A DNA stretch of 64,000 nucleotides from Pseudoxanthomonas sp. (GCF_035999195.1 NZ_DASYGY010000004.1:558001-622000); one strand, 5' to 3'. Counted from the stretch's first letter, positions 26,227-35,428 are shown. A program made the numbers and translations. Notes: generated from the sequence alone by a model not told the origin.

Positions 26227-26979
26227 TTGAACCGTGCACGGTGCCAATTGATTGGATATAGCTCTCATGCAGCCTTGGATGCCATAAGCCGGCTGAAGAA
26301 AGCCGTCAAGATTGATCGCCTGTTCGCGAGATGTGTGGCACTCCCACTGCGTGGGCGCATGCTGGAGGTGGGTGCTGGATCCGGGCAAATATCCGCGTAT
26401 TTTGCTGCCAAGTACCAGGGGGAATTGCGGGTCGATGCGGTCGATGTTGCGGATCAGCGCGTCGTTTCGCAAGGATTCGATTTCCGGACGTACGACGGAC
26501 AGCGACTGCCATTCGATGACGACGAGTTCGATCTGATAGTCAGCAACCATGTGATCGAACACGTCGGGTCGCGCGGAGACCAGGAAGTCCATCTCCGGGA
26601 ACTGGCGAGGGTGCTAAAGCCGGATGGCGTGATCTATCTGGCGGCACCCAGTAAGTGGCAGTTCATCGAGCCGCACTTCCGCCTTGCCGGACTCAGCTGG
26701 ATTCCGCGTGGCATGAGAGACAGGTATGTTCGCCTGGCAGGGAAAGGCGAACACTATGATTGCAACCCGATGGGACATCTGGAGCTGGAGCTGATGGCGG
26801 GCGACTGCGGATTGCAGGCGTGCAACATCAATGTCGACGCACTGCACGCCCTCTGCGAAGAAAAGGATGCGGCAATCGGCAGGTGGCTGCGCAAGATTCC
26901 CAATGGACTACTGCAGGTTGCTTATCGAATTTCCCCGACAATGGTCTATCTACTGAAGCGGCAAACGGTGCGGGAATGA
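26227..26979 (+). CDS. Class I SAM-dependent methyltransferase
   Basis: The 250-residue protein has the SAM-binding motif I LEVGAGSGQIS near 45-55 and LPFDDDEFDLIVSNHVIEHV near 92-112, typical of class I (Methyltransf_11) enzymes. The frame has no ATG before motif I: a TAG stop precedes the TTG at 26227, and other TTG codons occur at 26248 and 26275, so the start is uncertain. The base composition is noticeably less GC-rich than pilB. It overlaps the next gene by 4 bases. The target is probably a sugar or glycan end, inferred only from context. Confidence 0.72.
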   Translation: MNRARCQLIGYSSHAALDAISRLKKAVKIDRLFARCVALPLRGRMLEVGAGSGQISAYFAAKYQGELRVDAVDVADQRVVSQGFDFRTYDGQRLPFDDDEFDLIVSNHVIEHVGSRGDQEVHLRELARVLKPDGVIYLAAPSKWQFIEPHFRLAGLSWIPRGMRDRYVRLAGKGEHYDCNPMGHLELELMAGDCGLQACNINVDALHALCEEKDAAIGRWLRKIPNGLLQVAYRISPTMVYLLKRQTVRE

Positions 26980-28211
26980 CCAAAGAGGCTGCTACGGACC
27001 ATCCGCACACACCAGTGCTGCTTGTGCTCGCATCCACCTATCCGCGTTGGCCGAGCGATCCGGAGCCCGCGTTCGTGCATGAGCTGTCGAAGCGACTGAC
27101 GGACCGTTTCCGCGTCGTGGCGTTGGTGCCGCATGCGCCGGGCGCAAAGCGGCATGAAACGATGGATGGCGTTGAGATCGTTCGCTACCGATACGCGCCG
27201 CAAAGGCTGCAAACGTTGGTGAATGATGGTGGCATCGTCTCCAATTTGCGCCAAAAGAAGTGGAAGTTTCTGTTGGTACCTTCGTTCGTGCTGGGTCAGG
27301 TATGGGCCGCTTGGCGCCTAGTGCGCGAGCAGCGCATCGATGTGGTTCATGCGCATTGGCTGCTGCCACAGGGTTTGATCGCAGCCCTAATGCAATGGCT
27401 GCCGGGTCGGAGAGTCCCGTTCGTGGTCACATCGCACGGTGCTGACCTGTATGCTTTGCACGGCCGGCTCCTCGATGCGATGAAGCGCTTTGTCATCGGT
27501 CGAGCTGCTGCCGCCACAGTCGTCAGTCGCGCGATGCTTGGCCGCCTAGATGCGATCGGTGCTGGCGTGGCCAAGGCCTCGGTACTGTCGATGGGCGTAG
27601 ACCTCGCGCAGCGGTTCGCTCCGGATCCGTCAATGCTGCGTTCCGACCGCGAACTTCTGTTCGTCGGGCGCTTGGTCGAGAAGAAGGGGCTTCGTCATTT
27701 GCTCGACGCCATGCCGGTGGTACTGCGCGCGCATCCCGATGCGCGTCTTGTGGTCGCGGGTTTTGGCCCGGAGGAGCGTGCCCTGAGGGAGCAGGTGTGC
27801 ATGCTGGGACTTGGGCACGCAGTGCGTTTTCTCGGTGCGGTACATCAGACGGATCTGCCTTCGCTATATCGGCGCGCGGCACTGTTTGTCGCGCCTTTCG
27901 TGCGCGCCGAATCCGGCGACGAGGAAGGGCTGGGACTGGTACTGGTGGAGGCAATCGGGTGCGGCTGCCCGATCGTCGTCGGCAACGTGGCGGCGATGGA
28001 GGAGGTGTTCGGTGCGGAGCTGCCCGCGGCCGCGGTTGATGCGCGTGATGCGCTAGCTTTGGCTGCGCGCATCATCGCCGCGCTGGACAACCCCGAGGTC
28101 AGTCGCGAATCAGCGGAAAGATTGCGCGCGAAGGTAGTGGAAAGGTTCGATTGGGAGCGCATCGCCGACGCCTATGCCAGGTTGCTGACGCGTGCAGGAG
28201 GCGCGGCATGA
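26976..28211 (+). CDS. GT4 family glycosyltransferase
   Basis: The 411-residue protein has the GT-B fold of GT4 enzymes: an N-terminal half with ASTYPRWPSDPEPAFV and HAHWLLPQG, and a C-terminal half with LLFVGRLVEKKGLRHLL and the donor-binding ExxxxxxxE in EGLGLVLVEAIGCGCPIV. It should add a sugar from a nucleotide donor to a membrane or lipid-linked acceptor in the cytoplasm. It overlaps its neighbours by 4 bases on both sides. Acceptor and linkage cannot be predicted. Confidence 0.85.
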   Translation: MTKEAATDHPHTPVLLVLASTYPRWPSDPEPAFVHELSKRLTDRFRVVALVPHAPGAKRHETMDGVEIVRYRYAPQRLQTLVNDGGIVSNLRQKKWKFLLVPSFVLGQVWAAWRLVREQRIDVVHAHWLLPQGLIAALMQWLPGRRVPFVVTSHGADLYALHGRLLDAMKRFVIGRAAAATVVSRAMLGRLDAIGAGVAKASVLSMGVDLAQRFAPDPSMLRSDRELLFVGRLVEKKGLRHLLDAMPVVLRAHPDARLVVAGFGPEERALREQVCMLGLGHAVRFLGAVHQTDLPSLYRRAALFVAPFVRAESGDEEGLGLVLVEAIGCGCPIVVGNVAAMEEVFGAELPAAAVDARDALALAARIIAALDNPEVSRESAERLRAKVVERFDWERIADAYARLLTRAGGAA

Positions 28212-29380
28212 AGATCGACAAGCGCAATCCTGCGCACTGGTTGTCACTGGCTGGTTTCTGGCTGCAGGCGGCGCTGGGAACCGCATTGCGGCCGTTGTTG
28301 CGTTCGAGCAATGGAACCATCGTGTTGTACGGGCACAAGCTCAATGGCAACCTGCTGGCGCTCTATCGCCACATGCGGGCGAATCCCAGCGTCGGACTGC
28401 GCCCGGTGTACCTGTCGATGGATCTCGATTACCTACGCGAATTGCGCGCGCAGGGCGTAGATTGCTGCTGGGCGTGCGGACCCGCCTGTGCCGCACTGCT
28501 GGCCCGCGCTGAGGCCTTAGTGAGCGACCATGGCCTGCATTCCCTTGGATCATGGCGAGGGGAATACCAACGGCTGGACATGAAGTTCTTCGACGTCTGG
28601 CATGGCATGAGTACCATGGAGTACCGGCCCGAAGATGTTTCCGATCGCCATCGTTATGATGAGATATGGGTTGCATCTGAGCTTTATCAGTTGGTGTACA
28701 CGACCCGCTTCGGTTTTGATGAGGGAAAGGTCGTCATGACCGGCCATGCGCGCGCGGACAGGCTCATTGCACGCACGGAGGATCGCGATATCTTGCGAAG
28801 ACAATACGGCCTTCCGGTCGACCGCCGCCTGATCCTGTTCGCGCCCACCTGGAAGCAGCAGTCGCGTGCGCGCAGTATCTATCCCTTTGGGTGTGGGAAG
28901 GCCGAGTTCCTTGAAGGCATTTGCCGCGTTGCGCTCGATCATGGGGCAAGCGTGGTCATGCGTAGTCATCTGAACAGCAGCGATGCGGTTGCCGTAGAAG
29001 TCGAAGGTTTGTATCTGCTTCCGGCATCGCGGTATGCCGATACGGAAGCGATCCTTGAGATGTGCGACATCCTTGTCTGCGACTGGTCCACGATCGCGTT
29101 CGATTGGCTCTTGCTGAATCGCCCGGCGATATTTCTGGAGGTGGAGCCGCCTTATCCCTTGGGTGCCTTCCTCGGGGACGAATTCCGTTATGGTGAAATT
29201 GTCGATGCTTTCCCGCAGCTCTTGCAGTCGTTGGGAAGAATTTTGGGCGATCCGGCCGAGTATTGGGGCCGGTATGGCCCGCGCCACCAAGCCGCGAAGG
29301 ACAAGTTTTACGGCACGATGGCCGATGGAAGGGCGACAGAGCGGTGTGTGAATCGCTTGATTGAGTGGATTCGCGCCTAA
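28208..29380 (+). CDS. CDP-glycerol glycerophosphotransferase-like (TagB/TagF family) enzyme
   Basis: The 390-residue protein shows the hallmarks of the CDP-glycerol glycerophosphotransferase family: DVWHGM near 136, FAPTWK near 216, RSH near 258 and CDWSTIAFDWLLLNRPAI near 297-314. These enzymes build teichoic acid backbones in Gram-positives and phosphate-linked parts of capsules in some Gram-negatives. The N terminus has a short hydrophobic stretch. Last gene of the + strand run; it meets the minus-strand run at 29452. Whether the substrate is CDP-glycerol or another CDP-alcohol is not shown by the sequence. Confidence 0.8.
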   Translation: MKIDKRNPAHWLSLAGFWLQAALGTALRPLLRSSNGTIVLYGHKLNGNLLALYRHMRANPSVGLRPVYLSMDLDYLRELRAQGVDCCWACGPACAALLARAEALVSDHGLHSLGSWRGEYQRLDMKFFDVWHGMSTMEYRPEDVSDRHRYDEIWVASELYQLVYTTRFGFDEGKVVMTGHARADRLIARTEDRDILRRQYGLPVDRRLILFAPTWKQQSRARSIYPFGCGKAEFLEGICRVALDHGASVVMRSHLNSSDAVAVEVEGLYLLPASRYADTEAILEMCDILVCDWSTIAFDWLLLNRPAIFLEVEPPYPLGAFLGDEFRYGEIVDAFPQLLQSLGRILGDPAEYWGRYGPRHQAAKDKFYGTMADGRATERCVNRLIEWIRA

Positions 29381-29451
29381 GGTCTGCTTCTGTTGCCGCA
29401 CCATGCTGGCGGCTTCAGCGCGATAACCTGTGACCGACAGTCGACTCTCTG

Positions 29452-30129
29452 TCAGCGATTTTCGTCCATCGCTTGCGCGAACTCCTTGGCCTTCTCAAGA
29501 TCCAAGACGGTGTCAATTTCCCGAAGGTCGAGCATGGAGGCTGGCAAGGGAATGCTGTCTTCCAATCTTTCGTAGACGTAGCCCATGGCGCCATCGAGCA
29601 TGCGCGCGGGTCCGGAAACCACGTTGGCCCATTCGCAGTCGCGCCCCGACTCACGGGTAAAGGCGGAAATCAGCTTGGTTTCGTTGCACTGTGGATCCGA
29701 GACAAGGTCGACGTTTACCGGGTTCTCGCTTCTGCTTGGTGCAATCGCCGCGAGAAGTTCATGGTTGCGCGCCTTGTTGATGAATTTCCGTAGGGAGTCC
29801 GGATGAATGATTAGATCGCCGTCCAGGAACAACGTCTTGCCTGCGAGACCCCGCGCGCCGAGCGCCATGCTCTGCACGGTGTTGGTCGTGCGATAGTCGG
29901 GATTCCTGACGATCACGACCCGACGATGAAACGTGGAACACAAGTTGATGACCAGCTCTTCGCGATAACCGACGACCACGTGGATACGATCCACGTGCTC
30001 TTCCAGACTTTCGACCAGACGACTCAGGAGCGTCCGCCCTCCAAGCTCAAGCATGCACTTCGGCAAGCCATGGCCCAGCCTGGATCCCAGTCCCGCGGCG
30101 GCGATTACAGCGTGTTCAACAGCTTGCAC
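29452..30129 (-). CDS. Nucleotidyltransferase, phosphocholine cytidylyltransferase-like
   Basis: The 225-residue protein is a GT-A-like nucleotidyltransferase: AAAGLGSRLG near 10-19 with LPKCMLELGG after it (nucleotide and catalytic Lys region), and LFLDGDLIIHPDS near 98-110 (metal-binding Asp). The pattern NPDYRTTNTVQSM resembles the LicC/PntC cytidylyltransferase group, so a CTP-dependent activation of a phospho-alcohol or phosphosugar is likely. The start overlaps the HAD gene by 25 bases. With the TagF-like enzyme opposite, it could supply the CDP-linked donor. The exact substrate is unknown. Confidence 0.7.
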   Translation of the reverse strand: MQAVEHAVIAAAGLGSRLGHGLPKCMLELGGRTLLSRLVESLEEHVDRIHVVVGYREELVINLCSTFHRRVVIVRNPDYRTTNTVQSMALGARGLAGKTLFLDGDLIIHPDSLRKFINKARNHELLAAIAPSRSENPVNVDLVSDPQCNETKLISAFTRESGRDCEWANVVSGPARMLDGAMGYVYERLEDSIPLPASMLDLREIDTVLDLEKAKEFAQAMDENR

Positions 30130-30707
30130 AGGGCATCCCCGTCATGAACCACGAAATTTGATTCGGCTACTGCAGCAGGCATCGGGCTATGGATTCCCCC
30201 GAATGCGATCGCCGTGTCGGCCGCCCTGAACATGGGCACGTCGTTGGAACCGTCGCCGATGGCGATGACGCGTTCAAAACCACGATTGCGGACACTCTTG
30301 ACTGCCTCGCCCTTGTCGAGGATGTGTCGAAGGCTAATCATGCCATTCTTCGCGGTAGCCAGCGAAGTGTATCCATCGCATCCGATCCGGTCGATGAGTT
30401 GCTTTACCCAGATATCCAGGTTGCCCGTAACGATGAAGCACTGATCCGGCCTGGATTGAATGAATGTCGTGAGCTGCGGGTCAAGCCGGATATCGTTAAC
30501 GATGGCATGCACGGCTTGCAGCGGTACCTGCCCGAGGATGGCGACACGCAAGCGCAACGATTCCTCGAACGTGAGCAATCCTTCCATGGTAATGCGCGTC
30601 AGCGTCGCGATTTCCTCCGAAATTCCGAGTTCCGCGGCAATGCATGGCAGGATTTCGGCGGAAGTGAGTGTCCCATCGAGGTCGAAACAGTAAGCGGTAC
30701 GGCTCAT
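30105..30707 (-). CDS. HAD-superfamily phosphatase (SerB-like)
   Basis: The 200-residue protein has HAD motif I FDLDGTLTS near 8-16, motif II FIVTGNLD near 91, a Lys in the DKGEAV region and motif IV GDGSNDVPMF near 152. This resembles the HAD-IB SerB/PSPase group, which dephosphorylates small phospho-metabolites. It overlaps the methyltransferase upstream by 4 bases and the nucleotidyltransferase downstream by 25 bases, so the three are a unit. Substrate is unknown; a phospho-precursor of the same decoration is plausible. Confidence 0.75.
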   Translation of the reverse strand: MSRTAYCFDLDGTLTSAEILPCIAAELGISEEIATLTRITMEGLLTFEESLRLRVAILGQVPLQAVHAIVNDIRLDPQLTTFIQSRPDQCFIVTGNLDIWVKQLIDRIGCDGYTSLATAKNGMISLRHILDKGEAVKSVRNRGFERVIAIGDGSNDVPMFRAADTAIAFGGIHSPMPAAVAESNFVVHDGDALCKLLNTL

Positions 30708-31459
30708 GTCCGCTCCAGGACGATCCAGCGCTGGATCGTTTCCGCGCGGTTGTTCAATTCCGCTTCGTAGACATCGCCTTGGTCAACGACCCGGAAGCCC
30801 GATGCGAAAAGCGTCTCGGTCATACATTCCTCAAGTTCCTGTTGGGTCCGATAAATGGCGTTGTAGTTCTGCTCAAGTTCATCGGAAAAGTGCTCCTTGA
30901 TGGTAAGTCGCTTGAGGACCCCGACGGGTTCTCGCATCAAAATGCGGCATTGTTGCGAAGCGACGGAGTTCATGCAGCGGTATGCACTTGCCACGTCTTC
31001 GTCATTGAGATAGATCATGACGCCGCAACACAAGATACGATCGAAGGGGCGCGACTCGCCAAGTCGAGGCAACGAATAGTTTTCTGCAGACGCCACCGAA
31101 AATCTCAGGTTGGCGTCTTGGGGGTGCGATGCTCGTGCGTGCTTGATCAACTCGGCGCTGAAGTCGATGCCATGGTAGTAGGCGGAATTTCCGGTGAGAT
31201 CTTTGGTCCAGCGTCCGGTGCCGCACCCCACGTCGAGAACGCGCAGGCCGTCGTGCAGTTGTAGGATAGGAAGCAGTCGGGCCTTTTCCGCCGCGTCGCG
31301 TCTCTCTGCCAGATCCGGATGCTTGTCTTGATAAATGACTGCGCGCGTCAGGCCGACGCTCTCCACCTTTCGCGCCCGCTCCTGGAAAAACTTAGCCACC
31401 CTGTCCTTGTCTATGCGCGGTTTCGATTCTTCATTCGCGGAGGAGAATGTTCGAGTCAC
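30704..31459 (-). CDS. Class I SAM-dependent methyltransferase
   Basis: The 251-residue protein has SAM motif I VLDVGCGTGRWTKDL near 74-88 and a following acidic strand (YHGIDFSAE). An N-terminal helical region of about 65 residues precedes it. It overlaps the HAD gene by 4 bases and lies 15 bases after the ABC exporter gene. It is unrelated in sequence to the methyltransferase at 26227 beyond the shared fold. It could methylate a sugar, an amine such as phosphoethanolamine, or a terminal phosphate; the sequence does not decide. Confidence 0.75.
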   Translation of the reverse strand: MTRTFSSANEESKPRIDKDRVAKFFQERARKVESVGLTRAVIYQDKHPDLAERRDAAEKARLLPILQLHDGLRVLDVGCGTGRWTKDLTGNSAYYHGIDFSAELIKHARASHPQDANLRFSVASAENYSLPRLGESRPFDRILCCGVMIYLNDEDVASAYRCMNSVASQQCRILMREPVGVLKRLTIKEHFSDELEQNYNAIYRTQQELEECMTETLFASGFRVVDQGDVYEAELNNRAETIQRWIVLERT

Positions 31460-31474
31460 GATGGCCTGCCCAAG

Positions 31475-33232
31475 CTATTGGACGTTGGTTGCGCCGCGCG
31501 CGGAATGATCGTTACGGGCGTCGATGTTAACAACTTCCTGGCACCCACGCAGCGATGCGTCCTTGTGCGCGATGATCACGATCGTCTTGCTGCCAGACAG
31601 CCTGCTAATCGCCTCGTTCAGCGCTTCCTCGGTCTGCACATCCAGTGCGCTGGTCGCCTCGTCGAGGAACAACACCGGAGGATCCCGGTACAGCGCGCGG
31701 GCGATGCCGATGCGCTGGCGCTGCCCGCCCGATAGTCGAATGCCGCGATCGCCGACATCCGTCCCGTAGCCTTGCGGCAATTCGTTCATCACGAAATCGT
31801 GGATTTGCGCTGCGCGCGCCGCGCGTTCGACCGCCTGCATATTGATGCCCTCGCGCGGCACACCAAAGGCGATGTTCTCGGCCACGCTCGCATCGGACAG
31901 GAAGATGTGCTGCGGCACATAACCAATCGCGCGCTGCCAGGCTGCGGCGTTGTTTGTGTCGACCGGCGTCCCATCCACCATCAGCGCGCCTGACTGCGGA
32001 TGCAGCAGGCCGAGCAGAAGGTCCATCAACGTACTCTTGCCGGTGCCGCTGCGGCCAGCGATGCCGACAGTGGTGTTGGCCGGGATCGCAAGATCGAAAC
32101 CATCGAACACCGGCTTGTCGGGCGCCAGTGGATAGGCGAAACGCACGCCCTGCAGACGGATCTCGCGCCGCGGCACCAGCGGCTCCGCTGGGGCAGCATG
32201 GGCCTCCTCCGGCAATGCGAGGTCGTGGTGGATGTTGTCCAGCGCGGAAGAAGAGAACCGCAGCTTGGCAAAGCCGCGATACATGATCTGTGCCGCCGGA
32301 AGCATGCGGTAGGCCGCAAATCCATACAGGCCGAGCGCGGGGATTACGTGCGCCACGTCATTCGAACGCAGCAGCAACACCACTGCCACCACGATCAGCA
32401 GACTGTATCCCGTGGCCTCGACCAGGTACAACGGCGACTGGCTGAGCGTGTCGTTGGTCGCCGTATGGCGCGAGAACAGCCGCGAGGCACGTTCGAATTG
32501 CGACAGGTAGGCCGTGGCAGAATGCGTGACCTTGACGTCCTTGATTCCGCCGATTGCTTCATTGCATGCTTGGTAGCGCTGGGCGTTCGCCGCCTGTCGT
32601 TCTTGGCCAATGCGTGCCAGCCGCTTGCGCGCCAGCCAATAGATCGCACTGTAGAGCAGGCCCAGCACGGCCACGATGTACAACGCGGTCGCAGGGTCGT
32701 AGGCGAAGATGAGCAATGCCATGGAGGCGACAACAGCGCCCTGAGCGATTAGTTGCGAGAGAGGCTGGATCAGCTCGAACAGGAGTTGGTCGACTTCGGA
32801 CAGTACATTCTTGGCCAGTCCCGAGGAATTGCGTTCGAGAAAGAACTCGTAAGGCTGGTGGAGGTAGCGGGAGAGCAGTCGGGAACTGAGTGAATGCCTT
32901 TCCAGGTGCACAAAGCGGTTCAGCATGTGCAGGGTGGTCGTCTTGTATGCCGAGGACAGTACTACGATGGCCATGGAAGCCAGCCCCAGCATAAGGACGA
33001 ACTGCCGAGTTCCGGTTGCGCCCGATGCCACGAAGGCACGCTGCAGAAAAGGGTTCTCGTGCACCATTTCGGGACGGCCCAATACAGACAGGAACGGTGC
33101 GATTGAGAGGACTCCGGCTGTCTCGGCCAACGCCATCAGGATGACCAGGCCCAATATCACCAGCGCTTTCTTGCGCTCTGGGGGCGTTAGCAATGCCCAG
33201 ATCTTCTTTAGGATGGTGGGATAGCGGCTCAC
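31475..33232 (-). CDS. PglK-like ABC transporter, probable lipid-linked glycan flippase
   Basis: The 585-residue half-transporter has six membrane helices (about 20-300) and an ATPase domain with Walker A GRSGTGKST near 395, signature LSGGQRQRIGIARAL and Walker B LFLDEATSALD. The segment AYRMLPAAQIMYRGFAKLRF and the following helix closely resemble those of PglK, the Campylobacter flippase for lipid-linked oligosaccharides, more than MsbA or toxin exporters; this is from memory of the family. It begins the minus-strand run. It would carry the glycan made by this block to the periplasm. A 285-base gap upstream (33233-33517) contains no gene or clear signal. Confidence 0.8.
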   Translation of the reverse strand: MSRYPTILKKIWALLTPPERKKALVILGLVILMALAETAGVLSIAPFLSVLGRPEMVHENPFLQRAFVASGATGTRQFVLMLGLASMAIVVLSSAYKTTTLHMLNRFVHLERHSLSSRLLSRYLHQPYEFFLERNSSGLAKNVLSEVDQLLFELIQPLSQLIAQGAVVASMALLIFAYDPATALYIVAVLGLLYSAIYWLARKRLARIGQERQAANAQRYQACNEAIGGIKDVKVTHSATAYLSQFERASRLFSRHTATNDTLSQSPLYLVEATGYSLLIVVAVVLLLRSNDVAHVIPALGLYGFAAYRMLPAAQIMYRGFAKLRFSSSALDNIHHDLALPEEAHAAPAEPLVPRREIRLQGVRFAYPLAPDKPVFDGFDLAIPANTTVGIAGRSGTGKSTLMDLLLGLLHPQSGALMVDGTPVDTNNAAAWQRAIGYVPQHIFLSDASVAENIAFGVPREGINMQAVERAARAAQIHDFVMNELPQGYGTDVGDRGIRLSGGQRQRIGIARALYRDPPVLFLDEATSALDVQTEEALNEAISRLSGSKTIVIIAHKDASLRGCQEVVNIDARNDHSARGATNVQ

Positions 33233-33517
33233 TGTAGGAGATGATAGCAGCGGTATCTCCAGCCGGCTTGCCGCGATCCCGGGACATCATCATGACCATG
33301 ACGTCCAGCCTGATCCGGCCGGCATTGCGCGCAGGCCGCAAGAGCAGCGCGAGTCCGCGATCCGATCATTGTCGATTGTTCAGGGCCTTGCCGTGGATGC
33401 AGGAGCCAGGCGCGTTCGATGGACGTAGGCAGGTGATAGGGCCGGCCTTCCGCTGGTGGTCGGCTTTCTCGCTCCGACATGGCGGATTCTGGTGGCATGC
33501 CAAGATGGGGTAAGTGG

Positions 33518-34918
33518 TCATTTCACTCGCAGGTGCACATAAGGTACGGCGCCATCGACGAAATGGCGCTTGAATTCCTGCTGGTCGAGAATGGGAGGTG
33601 AGTGGTCGCCTACGATGAACACCTCCGCGCCGCGCATTGCCGGCTGCACTAGGACATCCGCGAGTTGATGAAAGAACTGCGCGTGCAATTTGCTCATCCG
33701 ACACGTGTCGCCGTGTTCCGGTAGCTGGTAGCCGGCGCAGTCGAAGGCATCCAGCCACAGGTCGCGCTGATCGTAGGGCGCGTGCGTGTTCAGCGTCATC
33801 CAGTAGACGAACTGGCGATCGTCGCCTTCGAATGAAGCGGGCAGGGTCGACTCCATGATTTCCCGGTCGCAGGCCCCGGGAAACGAATGGCAGCGCGTTC
33901 TCCAGGATGCGGTGTCCCGGAAGAGGATGGTGTCGAAGCCTGCTCGGGGATACCAGAATTGCCGGGCGTGCATGCCCCCGTCGGCGGCATGGATCGCGGT
34001 GGTCCTGTATCCCCGTGCCTTGAGTTGCCAGGGCAGGCAGTGCTCGAAACCTCCGGTGACCGGCGCCAGGTTGAGGTGGCGCGCGGCCAGGCCGCAGAGA
34101 TAGCGCAGCTCCGCCTCCACGGTCGCGTGGTCACCGGGTGCCCGTCCCTTTTCCACCCACTGGAAACGCGCCTGCTCCGCGAGCAAGGGCTTGAGCATGG
34201 CGTCCTGGAGCCGTTGATCCTTCATCTGGCCCCAAGATTCGACGACAATCAGCAAAAGCTTCCTGCTGGCGGTACGGTCACGGGTCCATGCCGCAATCTC
34301 GTCCCGGAATCCAACCGAGTGCAGCGGGTTTACCCGTTCGAACACGCTGTCGAGTACCAGGTTGGCGCGGGTATTCGTGTAGTAGGCCAATTGGCTGCCG
34401 AGCACGCTGCTCTTGTTTCGGTCGAACTCCGAGCTTCGCGGGTCCAATCGGGATTGGGCCCCATAGCCCAAGACAGCAAGCCCGAGCAACAACAGCGCGG
34501 CAAGCCGGTCTGTATTGCGCGCAAAGTGATAAGCCGTGCCAACCATGGCCGTCAGCATTACCAATCCGCCGAACGTCGTGAGTTGCCAAATGGGCGGCGC
34601 ATAAGGCAACAGGGTGACCAGATAAAAAATATCGCTGGGGTGCAGTACCGGATACACCAGCCCCTGGATCGACAGCGCGTCTGCAAGCAGGAACACCGTC
34701 GTCAGAACGGCCCCCAGCTTTCGCCAGCCATAGGCAAACACCACGCCAGAGACCAGATAGTCCAGAACGATATAGGGTCGTTCGACGTTGAAGAGATGCG
34801 TGGCGATCCAGAACGGCAGGTTCGGAAGCACGCCATAGATCAATGCCAAGCTGGCGGAACGCAGGTCAGGCAGTCGCGGGCGGATTTTGGGGGCTCCCAT
34901 GTCATGCATTCGATCCAT
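33518..34918 (-). CDS. Sulfatase-fold membrane phosphotransferase-like protein
   Basis: The 466-residue protein has four to five N-terminal membrane helices (to about residue 165) and a periplasmic alkaline-phosphatase/sulfatase-fold domain. LIVVESWG near 228, a GDHATVEAELR segment with a candidate nucleophilic Thr, MTLNTHAPYD and VGDHSPP are the expected motifs. Relatives such as LtaS, OpgB and phosphoethanolamine transferases move phosphoglycerol or phosphoethanolamine from lipids to glycans. In-frame ATGs at 34918, 34909 and 34900 are possible starts. It stands alone, between the glycan block and the pilins; a role in decorating the same glycan or pilin is inferred. Confidence 0.7.
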   Translation of the reverse strand: MDRMHDMGAPKIRPRLPDLRSASLALIYGVLPNLPFWIATHLFNVERPYIVLDYLVSGVVFAYGWRKLGAVLTTVFLLADALSIQGLVYPVLHPSDIFYLVTLLPYAPPIWQLTTFGGLVMLTAMVGTAYHFARNTDRLAALLLLGLAVLGYGAQSRLDPRSSEFDRNKSSVLGSQLAYYTNTRANLVLDSVFERVNPLHSVGFRDEIAAWTRDRTASRKLLLIVVESWGQMKDQRLQDAMLKPLLAEQARFQWVEKGRAPGDHATVEAELRYLCGLAARHLNLAPVTGGFEHCLPWQLKARGYRTTAIHAADGGMHARQFWYPRAGFDTILFRDTASWRTRCHSFPGACDREIMESTLPASFEGDDRQFVYWMTLNTHAPYDQRDLWLDAFDCAGYQLPEHGDTCRMSKLHAQFFHQLADVLVQPAMRGAEVFIVGDHSPPILDQQEFKRHFVDGAVPYVHLRVK

Positions 34919-35065
34919 TCCGGGGAATCCGGTGCTACGTCTCGACGTGTCAAAAACGCATCAGAATGCGACGGCGCCAATTGCCCGCCATGCTGGCCGA
35001 CGTTGGAACAAGTCCTTCCAGCAGCTCCGTGCGTGATGGCCGGGAGGCCGGTTTCTATGTCCCGC

Positions 35066-35428
35066 CTACAGCGCCAGCGAGCAGGCAGCGGTTCCCGCGT
35101 AGCAGGTGGTTTCCTTCAGGATGCTGCTGTTGCCGCGCGCCGGTGGGGTGAACTGGACCGGCGTGTTCGCAGCCCAATCGCTGGGCTGCAACGGCGCAGT
35201 CGGTCCGGTTTCGCAGGCGCTGGCCACGAACGTGGTGCTGTTGCGGTCATCCGCCATGTCAGCCGACGCCGTATGCATGAAGGCATTGGCCTCGGCCAGG
35301 CAGGCGGCGTTGGCCGAGCGCTGGGTGTAGTCGCGGTAAGCCGGCAGCGCGATGGCCGCCAGGATGGCGATGATCGCGACCACGATCATCAGCTCGATCA
35401 ACGTGAAGCCGGAATTGCGCTGGTGCAT
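35066..35428 (-). CDS. pilA: Type IV major pilin, copy 1 (PilA family)
   Basis: The 120-residue type IVa prepilin has a six-residue leader (MHQRNSG) before the cleavage site G/FTLIELMIVVAIIAILAAIA with Glu5, needed for processing by PilD and assembly by PilB/PilC. The globular domain has a C-terminal disulfide region (CETG, CYAGTAAC). Its first 45 residues are nearly identical to those of the pilin at 39358, while the C-terminal halves differ. A sigma-54 promoter lies at 35464-35477. It is the last gene transcribed in the pilin/TMTC block. Confidence 0.93.
   Translation of the reverse strand: MHQRNSGFTLIELMIVVAIIAILAAIALPAYRDYTQRSANAACLAEANAFMHTASADMADDRNSTTFVASACETGPTAPLQPSDWAANTPVQFTPPARGNSSILKETTCYAGTAACSLAL

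Noticed and set aside
34925..34953. TTGACA box (34948-34953, minus strand) as a promoter of the sulfatase-fold gene
   Set aside because: The -35 box is good, but the -10 position reads GGATTC, and the predicted start would fall on the first ATG.
35040..35069. GTAG at the stop codon of pilin copy 1 as another REP unit
   Set aside because: The bases after GTAG do not form a palindrome and match none of the REP families here.
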